DNA of 64,000 bases from Lactarius indigo (GCA_025766275.1 JAFKAC010000120.1:1-64000), one strand, 5' to 3'. Counted from the stretch's first letter, positions 10,195-25,000 are shown. The notes: generated by a model from the sequence alone, not told the origin. Numbers and translations: made by a program.

Positions 10195-13100
10195 TTAAGA
10201 GGATGAATGCAAGGGACGGGCCTTCGTCAAGGAGTTAGAAAACCCTTGGAATGTCGCTGTCAATTCGACCTTATGAAGTCGATGTCAGTTTCCGAAGGCT
10301 GAAAGGGTCGAACACTCACTGGATCGACGGCCCTGGTGAAAGAAGAGGCGATACTCTTGGTCGAGGAATTACGTGGTGCACTTTTCTCTACTTCTTGCGC
10401 AATTTGCACCATCCTACGCAACACGTTCGTGCGATTATCAGGCCCAAAAGAAATAGCATGGAAAGAAAGAGGCATCCTAGGGTTCATGCTGTCAGTCACC
10501 TGTGAATGCAGCCGAAGAAACACAAACCCTCGGCTCAGGGCTGCGTGGCAGACATCGTAGACCGGCTTATCTTCAATGCGGGTCTGACCGTCAGACAAGA
10601 AAATAAGGACGGGCGCCCTATGATACCAGTCAGTTTCCCATGTAGCCGATGTCAGTTACCCTGCAGCGGAGGTCCACACCTTTCCGTACTCCAATGTGAT
10701 ATCATGATAGTCTGTGCTTTCTCGATCGCGAGTGTGCAATTCTCGTTCTCACGGGCCTTATACCGCAAGCAGGAAGTCAAGAGTTCATCGGGAGAACTCT
10801 TCAAGTCGTTTTCGACACAGGTCGATGCGTCTTTATTGAAGAATACGACGCTGTATGCGTCTCTTCTACGCCCCCCTAACTGTGCGTTTTTGATAACGGC
10901 AGCCTGACGTGCGGTCCAGAAGCTGTAGAGAGACGAAATTACGGTCCCAAATCTGTTATTTATGGTGAGAGCAATTCGTGGGGTCCCAGCAGCATTAGGA
11001 AGTGGCTGTATATCACCCCGCCCCATAGATTTGGACCTATATCGCACACGTCAGCGAATTATCTAGGAAATTATGGCAGACATACGCCTTAATAACAAAG
11101 ATTCTGTGAAATGGTCTAAGTAAGTCGACTAGAAACTCTGTGGAGAACAACTCACACATGGAAGGCCGCCTGCGGACGTCCAGGCTTCTTGCAAGTGAAG
11201 TGGTGACCGTCATTTGACACGTATCCAGGACCCCGAGGCGCGATTGCAGTGCTCAGTGGCATGTGAAATAGGGATAGCGTGCAGCCTGACGGCTGTGCAT
11301 TAGTTCCACCCTTCTCCTTAGTATGTTCAGTGCCTTCGGGAGTTATGGTTAACAAGGAAGGAAATAGGGTGACAGAAGAGAATTTATTACCTGGGCACAT
11401 TGCGTCGCTATCGCACGTACATTAGACAGAGCATTTCAAGAGTTCCAAACAAGTCCACTGTCCACATACCACTCTGCGAAATCGGCCTGGTCTTTACGAG
11501 AATACGGATCTACGGAGATATAGATGAGAAGTATATTGGGTGGGATCCGTAGTTACTGTACCCTTGAAACCTGGTAATCACTTGAGCAAGGTCAGAGAAA
11601 ACGTTCACGCGATGAGCCTACCCATTCGGCGCCAATAAAGAGCATGCGTGATCCAGTCTTTGGGTTCATCGGGGTTCGGAGATATTCTCTGATCGATGTG
11701 TTGTGTTTCTGAATTATGGGAATCGGAACCGCGACAAATGTCAACATGGACATGTCTCCCCATCGACATGCAAACCGTATGGCACAGCATAAGGCCATCC
11801 TCGCCGTTGGAGAATTTGTGCCCCTTTAACTCGACACCAGTATCGTCAGAACCATCGACAATCCACCTCGTTTGCGACATGGATCCGTGGCTCGTCTCGT
11901 GTTCCTTCTGAGGATGACCTGTGCCCAGATCAGTGGGGTACAACTGAGCCAGAAGATTAGAAGCGAACCCGAAGGAAGCGTGCAAAAGTAGCCACAATCC
12001 GCACACCTGGAGCCAGTAAGGGCCCGCGAGAAGCGGGATTCGTCCGAACTCACCGAACATCACAATGATGGAAGGGCTGAAACTTCTTGTCGTCGCTATG
12101 AACGTGAGGGCCTGGGTGCTCGGTCTCCCCGGGCTCGATTATTTTGGCACAAGGGAGGCGCTTGGCGACTACCATGACGTGCTGTTAGAGGGTAATAGCA
12201 GGACATCGGGAAACACACCTTGCGTATACTGAACGAGCTCAGTTTATCAGTGTGGTTTTTCAATGAGTGCGTGCTCACTTTCGTATACTTGGGAGCAACA
12301 TGCTTGTCGGCAGACGTAGGTTTGATGGCCTGAGGTTTTGTTTGAATTAGGCATATACCCCCTGAGCACTCTGAGCCACAAGGATGTTGGTTCCTAGAAA
12401 GCTTGGCTGTAGTATGTCACAGGAGGTAAAGATAGACGCACCCGCAAAGGTGATTTTCTCCAGGATTCAACCCGTGTAAGTGACCGCCAGCGCACGTTCG
12501 TTTACATAATTGACAAGAAGCGTAGCATGTTTTGTCCTCACACTCGTGAAGTTCGTGTTCCTCGCCTCTAAACATCGCGGCACTTCGTGAGACATTATCT
12601 CGCGAGGAGCTGCGCGACTCACATTGGGATACGACATGTCCCAGGACACGTTAGCACTTTTCCCTTCGGCAGCCGCAAACCGGCCAAACTGCACGGCTGG
12701 CATAACGTCTCATTCAATCAAGTAGCCACCCTGAAATTAAAAGACATACTCGGCCACACATATGAACTGGGGCAGAGCATAGGTGGTTGCCTTCGTGTGG
12801 TGTTGGCTGAGGGGGAGTGGAGCTCATAAGAATCGTGTGGTACTATTCAAAAATCGTGCGATCACCTTAACACACTTCTCCGTACAGCCTCGTTTTTCGG
12901 AGTGCTCGCATAGCCCTCCGCATAGATGGTTGCCTACATTGCATCTATTGTGAAGGCATGTTAGCATACTGTTTAGGTATGGCAAATTGATTTTGAACTT
13001 GCATATGACTTCCAGGGTGGCCAGCGCTGGGAAGTTGTGACAAGTTAGAGGCGACGACGACGAACGCGGATGAACGTACGCTTGACCACAAAGTTGCGTA

Positions 13101-16100
13101 GGGAGAGCATCCCCCTCACAGAAGGTACATTTGTGAATACATTTATGGTTCGTCAGGCAGTCGTGGGTATTGAGATGCAGACGACTGCCCCGTACACAAA
13201 CCAAGTTGCAAGAATCACACCGCGACCAACAAAGTTCGACGCTCGCGCGTAGATCTATGACAGCATTGCCGAACGTTCGGCGTAACTCTTCGATACCTGC
13301 GTGATCACCTTCAAAATCCTGTACATTTGACTCGAGCCAGTTTTCAACATGAGCTACCCGCAGGTCGACGAGATGAGTTAAGTATTGCGCAAGATCGGCG
13401 TGCCACGTAGAGTCGTCGATATGTTGCCTTTGTTCTGCCCGGTCCCAGGATTCACGCATGATCGCGAGTTGACGTTCGCGGTCAGAGACTGGAGTATCTG
13501 ACCCTGCGAGAATGAACCGCGCTTCGCTATCCTTCGCCTCGATTATAGCGCCAACATCAATGTTCTAAACTTTTCAGTCTAAAGCTAGGCATTTTTGATT
13601 TCAGGCGTACCTTTAGCGGGACTGGCTCGACGGCGACCTCAGAAAATCCGGTCTCCAGGGCATTAGGCAACACCGCAAGAAGGGAGTTCGCACGGTGGAC
13701 GGCCATAGTTTCTGAAATGGAGACATGAGGGGCGGAGAGTCTGTTAAAGCCAGGAACGTACGTGACATAGCTCCCCAATCATTTGCCTATCGAGCGCATC
13801 ACGGGTCAGTGTTTCGCTTAGGCACGTAATTGCTTCAATCGAACCTTCAACTTGGCCATCAACGTCTTCAACGTTAACAAGAATTCTCCCGCAGTACGAT
13901 GCGACGTCGGCTGCTGGTCGAGAGCCTTTTTAACCCTACCAAAAAGCTTGTAGAATTCCTTCGACCCGATCACTGGCCACGGGATAATGCTCAACTTCCC
14001 CGCGTGAAGACGGGTGATGAAGTTAGAATCCTGATTATCCTCGACTATCTTTTGGAACTTGAGAGAAAATCTAGGGCTTCGTTAGTGAGAAGAGGACTGC
14101 GTTTGTTTTAAGACGTACTCTTTCGTCACTTCAGCCTCGTCTGAGTCAATGACATCCTAGAGACGTATAGAAGATAAGAGTAACGATGTCATGTATGGCG
14201 GAGTTCACCTACTTTGATGATGACCAGAAGCGTGGACTGGAAGAGTGACGGATTGGACGTTGGATCCAAGATCGAGGCGCTTGACTGAAAGGACTGAAAC
14301 AGGCCAGTAATATCTCTATTCATGGCAAAGTTATTTCGGAATAGAACCTGCCCGCAGCATACTCTCAGCACGAAAACGAGGGTCGCGGGTTAAGATGTTC
14401 GCTTACAAGATTCGAAATAGCAGTATTAAAGAGAACAAGAAGGGTATCCTCTTGCGCCGAACGCTCCAAGCTATGTACACCTATCGTTTGTCGTAATTCA
14501 GATGGCGTCGAACGGGCGATAAGTGACATCAGGCTTACCTTCAAAATCCAGTGCTACTATAAGCGCGTCGTCTGTAGGAGAAACGGACAACCAGACTCCC
14601 TCTACGCAAGGTCGGTTATCATCTTAAACCCCGAGCACTCCGAAAAAAAAAGCCAACCTGTTGTACGCATCGCACTCCCCGCAAACGATGTGTCTACCAG
14701 ATGGTTCAGGGTAAAGCTCTTCCCAACAGATTGTTCGCCCATTGAGGATACAACTTTCACTGGCTGAGATTGCCGCAAAGAGGGTCAGGATCACTCCTAG
14801 AACCACGATGTGGAGAACTCACTTTCGAGGCCCAATACGACTGAAATATCGACTCATACCATCCAATCGACAAGCTGTCTACGATCCTGTCGACTTCCGC
14901 TCCAAGCAGCGAGATCTCCAGCTGTGCCGACAGAACGCCGTCCTTGAGCGGGACAAATCTGTTCTCGTGTGTGATCGCGATGTGGATGGGAATGAGACAG
15001 AGCAAGTCTACCAGCCATTCGCCAGCTCGGAAATGGGAAGTCGGCCATTTCGGACTGGACAAGAACGCGCTTGCAAACGAAGGGAAGGACCGTGCAGAGA
15101 CGTTGATACCTTTGAGTACATCGCCTGTCGGTTTACGTGACGTCTTTGTGAAATCGCGGACCATTTCCGAAAAGTAAAAAGCAAATGGGTACTGATCGTC
15201 GTCCGTGATGAACGTCAACGTCCTCTTCTGCCGCTGGCTCGAAGATGTTATCGTATGCCGTTTCACCGCTGCTACCACAGGGAAACGTGTCCAGACGTCA
15301 GAGTGGCAATCAATCAAGCAGTTATTAACCGTCTCTCTGCTATGACTTGTTGACCCCCTGGGACGCCCCTCTAGAAATGTGAACTCGGTCGCCTTGCACG
15401 TGATATCAAGGATAACCGATCGACAGGTCTGTGCGGTTAGGTCGAGACCGATGAGATGGATGTTGTTCCGATTCACGATTGAGGTGAGAAGCGCCTCGTC
15501 GAGTTTGACAGGAAAATCAGGAAGTGTGATAGGAATTCCATCTGTGGACGCAAATGTCGCCCAATGGTATGCCGTCATGGTGGAGATGCCATCTTTTTCT
15601 TGAACAACGAGCGCGCACGACCCATCAGGGGAAGAGTAGATCGCACGTGGAACCTGGGGTAGCTGTAGAGAGGCAGGTCTACGACAAAGCGTCAGATGAA
15701 TCATAGAGAAAATGAGAAGTGTAGCATATACTTAGGTTGAAGCATCGTCAGGGAGAAAATTCTCGCTTGAGCACTGGAATCCAGGAATAGTATCTCTTCA
15801 TGACCATGAACGAAGCACGCGTGAAGAATGGATTCTCCATTGTTGTAGAACGGAAGAAGGTCAATTGCAGGTCCCATCCCTCGCAAGGTCCCACGCTCGG
15901 CTTCGAACGCAAAGATATGGAGTTGCATCTGCCAAGTATTTGTTACACGAGAATGAAGAGAAACGGTCAGAACGATATACGTACCCTGGCGGATGAATAT
16001 ACAGCTAACATATGCTTCGACTCGTCAAGAGCAAAAAGACATGTTTCGCCAATCTTGTCCTTGTGGAATAGCATTGCAAACGATCGCCTTTGTATGGCGG

Positions 16101-19018
16101 CATCGATGCGACTTAGACTCTCGATATATATTACTATATTCCCCTGAGGATCGACGATGCCCAAGAGAATCCGACCTCCTTCAAGAAGGTGAACGTATCT
16201 AAGTAGCAAGGGTAAGTGTAGGTAAAGGAGATTTGCTAAGACCATACTTTACGACATTCGATGGTGAGACATGGAACGAATGAGTGAATCGTTCTTCGAT
16301 GACAGGTGTCGGTACGTAGGATGAGTCGAGTTGCACTTTATGTCTCTCGTCTGCGCGGAGGTGCAAGAGATAGATACGATATTCTGTCTCATCTTCTCGT
16401 GAATACTCTTGACGGCCACTGATATGATAAGTATCTGCTCAAGTATGAGATACGCCTAGATCGGAGAGCAATATTCAGACAAACTTTGGGAGAAGGTCGA
16501 TTTCCTGACTTCGAAGTGGTCGAGATGGACAGTTATGCGCCTACGCCATGCTAGGTTGTCAACCAATTTTGAAGACCATAGCAGACGTACGGTGTAGTAT
16601 GTTGTTTGGACAAATCCTTGACTTGTTGGAGAAACTTGGACCACAAGACATGTACTGCTCGACTCTCTTCGGTGTCCACCTCTCGTTGAATCTGCTCGTA
16701 ACATTCCTGTTTTTGCATCAATAGGACCTCCTGACCGATTCGGGATACCAATGCTTCGACCTGCTCAGTGAGGAGAGTATAAGCAGTGTCCTCAACGTCA
16801 ATGGCAGCATTAAGTAGATAATCGTCGACGGGAATGGTCTGGAGCTCGGACAGGAACTGAGAATCAGATACCGACGATGCATGAGCCTTGGCATTTTCCC
16901 ACAATCCCTCTTCTCCTCGAGAGAACCTGAAAAGACTTCGTAACCGAGAAAGGTTGCCCTTGTCGTCCTTTTCAAATGTGTCGAGAACTTCCAAGGTGCT
17001 ACTTTCGTCCTGCTGACTAAGGACCGCATCAGCCACGGACCGGGTCAAGTCCGCACTTAGACTTTTCGCATTTTGCGAGTCCGAATTCAGGAACCGAAAG
17101 AACATCATACGCTTCTTCTTGAACTGAAATTTAGAGGCCGTCAAGCATCCCCCGAAGTCGGCTTCGCGTATATTATCCAAAAACATCTGCTCGATTTGAG
17201 GATGAAAGAGAAAAAGGTCGCGGAGCGAGTCTACGACTTATGTTATAACCATCTGCTGGGGGATAGGAAATGTTCTTACTTTCCGCGTTGTTAGAGTCAC
17301 CTTTGTGATCTGCCGGTTCGGCAGAACTCGACCCAAGTAAAAACCTCTCACGGAGAAGGGACCTATCATCGGTTATGGGGGGATAGTACTCCGAGGGTAG
17401 TCAAAGCTCACGGAAATGTCTCTAACAACTCGCTGACGACAGCTCTCTGTAGTGCGACCAGTATGCCGTCGAAGTCCTTTTCGATTTTTCCATGCATCTC
17501 CTCTTTCCGCTGGGAAGAGATCTGTTGGAATCGACGCTCTATCTCGTTCTCGCTTCTCTCCCAAGCTTCGTACTCCTTCGGGAATTGAGTCTTCAGGCCC
17601 AATGCCACATTTAAGGGCTTCAGGGACGTTTTGTCAAATTTCTCGGAAAGACATAACACAACTTTCCCCCTGATAAGCCAATTCCATTAAGATGTTGACC
17701 CGAAAGGTAAGAAAACTTACAACCGAAGCCTGATCTGGTCAGCAGTCTGATGATCATGAGCAAATGGCTCAACGACCGTCCCCGCTGGCAAAAATGTAGT
17801 TGTCATGAACCCTTGCACCTTTTCTCCATGAAGAAGCGCTGGACAGAAGGCGCCTGGTGGCGAAGCTTGACTAACAAGGGGAGAAGACATCTTGTGACGA
17901 ACAGGAATCAATGTTACTGTAGGGGTAGTGTCGTCATAAGAACAGCGTACCATGAACCCCTCTCGAATAACGACATTCTCTTCTTGGTCCTTTGTCTTCG
18001 CTACCTCGAATTGATAGAACCGGTTTGAGTCGGCTTTCTCTGAGTCGGTAAACGTGCCGTCACTGTCGTCGTCGCGATCCCCCCCGTTAGCTTCGTCGTC
18101 GTCCCGGCTCCACACTATTGCCTTTGAATGTTCACTCGAAAGCAAACAAATTAGTTGATCGCACAGTTTGCTCAGGTATCTACGTAGATCCGGTCAATTA
18201 GGACTAGGAGACGGTGGGAAAGTTGACTATACCGCATGAATGTCACCCTGTTACGCTGGATGTGTGAAGCCGCGCGGTCGTCCCAAGTGGTATCTTCGGG
18301 CCAGTAGACGACATAGGCTTGCTCTTCGGAGGTAGACACGAATGAGCGCACGATATATAACCCAGATCTTAGAACTGGATCAGAGCTCCCTGCCGCAAGT
18401 CCATTCCGTGGTAGGAGGAGTTTCTGAGAACTGTCTAGGGCGTTAACCCACCCAAATATCAAAAATTAAAAAAGACGTACGTGCTATCATCTACTGCCTT
18501 GATTTCACGGAGAAATCTCACGATCTCTTCTTTCGAACCATATATTCCGAAGGGCTTGAGAACAACGTTATCCAGTAGTTTGAAGTCGACTTCTGTGATA
18601 GAAGAATAGGCACCTGGGGAGAGTGTGTTGATGAATTCTTGGAGAGACTGTTGAGCGACGACAATCTTGTCGACTAAAATGTTGTGAGCGTAGGTATAAC
18701 TGGTTTTAACAACTGGATTACCGAGGCCGCTGCTGCCTTGCTCTGTGATTAAATCGAGAAGAGGATACATCCCCTTTACTGCAAGAGACAGATCCTCCCC
18801 AAGCTGAACTGAAGTCGTGGACTCCACTTCGGTGAGACTATCGGGCTCGGGAGTCTGGGGTTGGTGGCGCCCCGCTGTCACAAAGGCAGCAAATAAATCT
18901 CCAGTGCAAGCAGCGCACTGTAGAGGCTCATACCATTTACTGGATCTGAAGACAGCAAGTCAGGTACTACGCTCTGATGCCGTTGATAGTAGATTATCCT
19001 ACCATGTGTGTTGGACAT
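10195..19018 (-). CDS. Giant GBP/RHD3-type GTPase with Cys-rich and VWA domains, copy A
   Basis: Multi-exon minus-strand gene; stop TAA at 10195-10197. The start at 19018 (MSNTHGR...) is the least certain part, and an ATG near 19153 is also possible. Order of regions: acidic N-terminus; MYPLLDLITEQG block; GLYIVRSF ... YWPEDTTWDD block; helical regions; a propeller-like section (LLEGGRILLGIVDPQGN, CFVHGHEEILFLDSS, YSSPDGSCALVVQ); a GTPase core with P-loop GEQSVGKS (14716-14739) and DFEG; Cys/His-rich zinc-binding region at about 11.6-13.4 kb; C-terminal VWA domain. I found introns at the same places as in B and C and no frame-breaking change. In the VWA metal site the first Asp is replaced: the joined exons read K-A-S-K-S instead of D-x-S-x-S, and the later Thr is also lost. 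GTP hydrolysis is probable from the motifs; VWA metal binding is doubtful. Confidence 0.82.
11086..11103 (-). other. 18-base microexon of gene A covering the MIDAS position
   Basis: On the minus strand, an acceptor ending TTTCACAG and a donor GTATGT bracket 18 bases encoding (V)IFVIK plus two bases of the next codon. The same-sized exon in genes B and C supplies the metal-binding Asp; here the codon is AAG (Lys). Confidence 0.65.
14716..14739 (-). other. P-loop (G1) GEQSVGKS of gene A
   Basis: GxxxxGKS nucleotide-binding loop, followed downstream by TT at an exon boundary and by LDFEG (G3-like) before a conserved intron. The arrangement matches the guanylate-binding protein/RHD3 type G domain. 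Confidence 0.9.
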
Positions 19019-22000
19019 GACGAATTGAGGTTCCTTCTTTCGACGAGGGTGTTGTGGGTACTAGAAGCAATAGTGGTGTTGTCGTGGGAGGTGAAACCAA
19101 GGGTGAAACGTGACGAGCGTCAATGAAATCACCCAGAAATGAGGGCGGTGACATAATTTTCTAGGCACTAGGTCGAAAAGCCGCGCTTCACAGACTCCTT
19201 CCTGATTCGATGCTAAGAGGCTCTTACAGTACTGTAATCACGTATTCTTCACCGCACCTTCCTTTTATATCAGCCCCTCGTTGCGCGTTACGTTACGGAC
19301 ACGTGGATGTGGGAAGAAACACGTGCATTACTTTGCATCGAGTGCCCCTTCCGCGCCCCCTGCATATGTTGTACAACATGCCCCCTGGGTCCTCCGCAGA
19401 ATCCTACATTCCTGGATGGAGAGCTGGTGGTGCATCCTACATCAATTTTCTGCAAGCATCATAATCTACGCGTTTCTGACGACAGCAGATGATGAAGTCA
19501 CGGTAAAGTTGGTGATTGTTCCCGGCGTCGGCTACATCCTTTTTGGATGAATTCTGGTTCTATTACATGGAAAGCGATGACTGGGTCGGTGGGTAGTGAG
19601 AGGTTATCCTGCACTCCCCAAGCAGGATGCCTGCGGAGGTACGAGTGGTCCATAGGCGCAGTGATATGCCGCACAGGTTTTGTAGTGGTATGGGAACCAC
19701 CTTTGTGCTTTCGTCAGGTTGTGACCCTTTCCCCTTGTTAGACTATAGCATCGATGTTATCAGCCCCTTCTACTGTACCCATTTCCAGAGAAAAAAACTA
19801 GACAAGACTTACACGTCAGTAGTACTGTACATAGCGAAAGGTACCAACGATTGTGAGTACGAGCGAGATCAAGGCGACAGAGTGGTTGATGTATCATAAA
19901 AACCTCCATCACTGGTGCAGAGATTTCTCCCGTTCCAATCACCTTCGTTCATCGCCATGAGACAAGACCAGGTGTGACTTTAGAAGCGCGAGTAGCTTCT
20001 TCCTGAGAATCAAGTGCACGCAAGTGGCAGTCTGCCTCTCCGAGTCTGCATCATAAAAAACATGGCCGCCACTGCAACAGCGCTGTTCTCATCAGGGATG
20101 AGGTACTAGTCGCAAGTTCGATCACTAGAGTACCAGGAGTTGGGGGATCCGCGGGACATTAATACTTGATGCAAATCTTGATCATGACGACAGAATTAAA
20201 AGACGGCAAAACCCCTTGATGATATTTCGGTAGATATTCCCATACTTGTATTTTTTGCTGCGTGATTTGCTACACCATCTCGGTGACAGTGCTATATTGG
20301 TATGAACCCGATGATAGGAGTTGGAGCTTGGAGGCTGGAGCTCCGACCCCATAGACCGGTGATCGTACCGACGCCACCAGAATACGCCATAGTTGTCTTG
20401 GTCACGTGAGTGTCGCGGCAGTATCGAGTTGAGTTGGTTGCCACGAGATGAATCTGGTTCACATATACGCCCAACACCCGAAGCCTCTTAATGACCGGTC
20501 CTCCAACATGCTCGTGGAGGTTCTTGTGTACAGATTATAGAGCATCCTGGTTTTTGCCGGAGTCGAGGCCATTATTGGGATGCTTCCGCGCCTCAGCTAG
20601 CTCAACCCGTAGTTTGTTTGCGCAATCGTCAGCGACGGTAAGAATATATAAGGTGGATAATTGTGGAAGAGGACCATGATATCAGATCGCCATGGCAACT
20701 GTTGATATGTAAGAATGAAGCCACATGAGGCAGCAGAGCGGAGAGCGGCAAACGATGGCTTCTTCAAATACTTTCGACTCGTCAGCGTTGGATCTGTGAA
20801 ACCAGCACATTCCGTTCCTTGCCCTTGTTCCAGGTTTCCATTGCCTCCTCGAATCGACCTAAATTAGTTCAAGGGTGATGCGGTGATGAATCGAGTATCG
20901 CGTTCTGACAATATCTGCCCATCACAGCAAGACAAGTGCGCTGAATCGATAACGTTGGAGCAAAGGACGTGGACTTTTGCATTAATGACATTGCGCTGTG
21001 CAGTGTCACTAATGCAAAAGTGCGCTCTTGTATGCAAACAGGACAGAGGGGTACACACACGTCTTGCAAGGTATGCCCAGTCGCACAGGTGTTGGAGTCT
21101 GTTAGGCGTGCGCCATGCTGATTATCCATAGCCAACCATTCGCAAGACTGAGTCAGTGTCCATCAGGGAAATGAAAGGTGACTGCTGCTAGAGAGATTGG
21201 AGTGCACTAAAGCAACTACGACTCGGAGCTGCTAAGTAGAGACGATAAACGCCACCTAATCGCATGAAAATGAGTTCACTGAGCACTTTTCAACTTGAGA
21301 ATATCATAGCCAAGGTCGGTTAATTCGTCAAGTTGTTGATCTCGTTAGTATACTCAAACGCGAGGAGGAATAGAGATAGATATTTCCGCTGTCAGTGGTC
21401 TGAATTGAGTCGATTGTCGCGCCTGATAGCCTGTTCAGCGCACGCATTGTGACGTGCGGCACGAGGCAAAAATAAGAGAACGAAAACATGCAGCTGCGGG
21501 ACCTGTGAGGGACACTGTGGCGACTTAAACCGTCGCTCCGTACTCGTCCCGGCGTTCCGCTATCGAGCACTTACACTGCACTTACTGTCCTCACTGTCCT
21601 CCTTTCATCGCCGTCTCAAACTGTTCACTGCGATCACCGACAACGCCAGTTCCCAACACTCTCAAAAATTCAAGCACAGTATTCGCGGGTGTCCATCCCG
21701 GATGCCCTTCTCACGACGAAACTTCTATGCAATATAAAAGTCTGAGTCGGCTACGGCACTCTTGGTCGCGTTCACTGGCCAGCTACTAATTTTTTTTCGG
21801 GACCAAGCGTTCTCTGGAATAGGTGCGGGAACAGTCCCTGTTATTCTGCGTGAACCCTCTCGGCTTGCCCAAGGTCGATTTCCAGGTGTCGACGCACGGG
21901 CCAATGCTGGGCGTATCAGCGAGGTAGCAATGTTTTGCTACACTGACAGCCGTTATCGTGGCATCACACTGTCTTTATGGTTCCGGTAAAATACAGGCTC

Positions 22001-22064
22001 TGAATCAAAATACAAAACGCGGTTCTGTACGACGAGATGGACTTTATACACCGCCAAGCATGAC
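19019..22064. other. Intergenic region between giant genes A and B
   Basis: About 3 kb with no exon chain or domain that I recognise. The first ~180 bases share similarity with the sequence upstream of gene B (for example GCGTCAATGAAATC versus GCGTCAACGATATC), and the last ~80 bases resemble the flank downstream of gene A. The middle holds the hairpin at 20973-21021. Confidence 0.6.
20973..21021. repeat. Strong hairpin: 18-base inverted repeat with 13-base loop
   Basis: ACTTTTGCATTAATGACA (20973-20990) pairs with TGTCACTAATGCAAAAGT (21004-21021) with one mismatch; the loop is TTGCGCTGTGCAG. Weaker complementarity continues outward (CAAGTGCGC against GCGCTCTTG). The two strands therefore translate to similar peptides, a signature of a foldback. 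It could be a miniature element or a transcribed hairpin. Confidence 0.65.
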
Positions 22065-25000
22065 TTAAGAAGATGAAAGTAGGGAACCACGGGTCTTCGT
22101 CAAGGAGTTAGCAAACCCTTGGAATGTCGCTGTCAATTCCACCTAAAGAAGTCGACGTTAGTTTTCCGAAGGCTGAAAACGTTCAACACTTACAGTGTCG
22201 AGGGCCCTGGTGAAAGTAGAAGTGATAACATTGGTCAGGGCATGACGTGGTGCGGTGTTCTCTACTTCTCGCGCGAGTTGCACCATCCTACGCAACACGG
22301 CCGAACGATTTTCGGGCCCAAAGGAAACGGCATGGAAAGAAAGAGGCATCCTGGTGTTTATGCTGTAAGTCGCCTGTGAATACAACCGAAAAGCTACAGA
22401 CCCTCTGTTCACGGCAGAGCGGCAGATGTTATAGACCGGCTGATCCCCGATCTGGCTCTCACCGTCGGACAAGAAAATAAGGACAGGTGCTCTATGGTAC
22501 CAGTCAGTTCCCTATGTGGTCGGTGTCAAACTTCCATGCAAGGTGCACACCTTTCCGTACTCCAATTCGAGGTCATGATGGCTTGTGCTCTCTCAATCGC
22601 GAGTGCGTAATTCTCGTTTTCGAAAGGCTTATATCGCAAGCAAGAGGTCAAGAGCTCGTCAGGAGTGCTCGTGAAGTCGTTTTCGACACAGGTCATCGGA
22701 GTTTTACTGAAGAATATGATGCTGTATGCGTCTCTTCTATGTCCACCTAACTGCGCGTGTTGACCAACGGCAGCCTGGCGTGCGGTCCAGAAGCTGTAGA
22801 GAGACGAAATAACAGCCCCAAGTCTGTTATTTGCGATGGGGGTAATCATTGGGGTCCCAGCAGCATTAGGAAGTGGCCGTCGATCATTACGCGCCATGGA
22901 TCTGGACCTATATCACATGCGTCAGCGAATTATCTAGGGAATTATGGAAGACACACAAGTCAATGGCGAAGATTCTATAACGCGGTCTAAGTGAGTGAAT
23001 TAGAAATTCTGGGGGGGATGACTCACACATGGAAGGATGCTTGCAGACGTCCGGGATTCTTGCAAGCAAAGTGGTGGCCATCATTCGACACATATCCGTG
23101 ACCGGGAGGCGCGGTGCCCATGGGCGCATGAAATAGTGGTAGTGTGCAGCCCGACGGCTGTGCATTGGCTCCACCCTTCTCCGTAGTATGTTCAGTACCT
23201 TTGGAAGGTATATTTAGCGCGGAAGGGGCGCGACAGAAAACAATTTATACCTGGGCACAGTGCATCGCTATCGTGCGAGCGTTAGATAGAGCATTTTGAG
23301 AGTTCCGAAGAAATATACGGCCCACATACCACTTTGCGAAATTTGCCTGGTCTTCGCGAGAATAAGGGTCTGCGGAGATATAGGTGAGAAATACATTGAG
23401 TGGAACCGTAGTCCGTAGTTACCCTTGAAACCTGGTGATGACTTAAGCGAGGTCAGATAAAACGTTCACGTGATGAACCTACCCATTCGGCGCCAGTGAA
23501 GAGCATGCGTAATCCAGTCTTTGGGTTCATCAGGGTCTGGAGATATTCTCTTGTCGATGTGTTGTGTTTCGGAATTATGGGAGTCGGAACCACGGCAAAA
23601 ATCAACATGGACATGTCTTCCCATCGACTTGCACACCATATTGCACAGCATAGGGCCACCTTCGTCATTCGAGGAGAATTTGCGCCCCTCTAACTCGACG
23701 CTAGTATCGTCCGAGTCAGATTCGTCGAGGGCCCACCTTGTTTGCGACATGGATCCGTGGCTCGTCTCGTGTTCCTGCTGAGGATGCCCTGCGTAGATAG
23801 TTAATTAGGTATTACTAACCAGGGGATTAAAACCAAACCAGAAGGAAGCGTGCACAGATAGCTGCAGTTCTCGCACCTAGAACTAGTTAAGGGGATGCTA
23901 GAAGCAGAGTTTTCCCCAACTTACCGAGTGTTGCAATAATGGAAGGGCCTCTCGTCGTTGCTATGAATGTGTGGACCGGGATGACCGACCTCCCCTGGCT
24001 CGATTATCTTGGCACAAGGGAGGCGCTTGACAGCTGAAACGACGTGTTTTTTCAGGGGGTAAGATCAAGACTTCGAGCCACATACCTTGCGTGTACTGGA
24101 AAGATTTCTCGGTCGTCAGCCTAAGTACAGTAATTCTATGAACGCAGACTCACTTCCGTATACTGGAAACTTCCATGCCTTCCAGTGAACGTAGCTTCGA
24201 TGGCCTGAGGTTTTGTTTGAATTTCGCATATACCTGCGGAGCATAAGGAACCACAAGGGTGCTGGTTTCTAGAGAGTTTCTCTGTAGTATGTCACAAGAG
24301 GCAACGATATACGCACCCGCAAAGGTGGTTTTCGCCAGGATCCAATCCATGTAAGTGACCGCCGGCGCACATTCGGTTGCATAATTGACAAGAAGCAGGG
24401 CACTCTCTGTCCTCGCATTCGTGGTCTTCGTGTTCCTCGCCTCTGAAAGATGGGACGCTTCGTGAGACATTATCTCATGAGGGTTGCATAACTCACAGTG
24501 GGACGCGACACATCCCAGGACATGTGAACACTTTCCCGTTGGGCAGCCTCAAACTGGCCAAACGACACGGCTAGTATAATGTCCGGTTCAACAGAATAGA
24601 CGCCCTGAAATTAAAAGACATACCTGGCCACACCTATGGACTGGAGCAGAGCATAGATGATCGCCTCCGTGCTCAGGTGGCTAAAGGGGCGGCACGTAAG
24701 AATGTGTGTGGCAATAGTTAAAAGTCAGGGTAATCACCTTAACACACTTCTCCGTACAGCCTCGCTTTCCGGAGTGCTCGCATGGCTCCGCGCATAAATG
24801 GGCCCCTACCTGACATCTTTTGCGAAGTGCGTGAGAATGCCGGTAGGTATGATAAATTTTGAACCCACATGTGATCTCCAGGGTGGCCAGCACTAGGAAG
24901 TCGTGACAAGTCAGGAGTGCTGATGAGGAATGCTGACGAACGTACTTTTGGCCGCAGGGTTGTGTAGGAGCGGCGTCCCGTTCACAGAAGGTACAGTCAT

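Noticed and set aside
16551..17186. Separate genes for each long open frame inside the giant loci
   Set aside because: Adjacent frames join through short introns at the same positions in three paralogues, so they are exons of one gene each.
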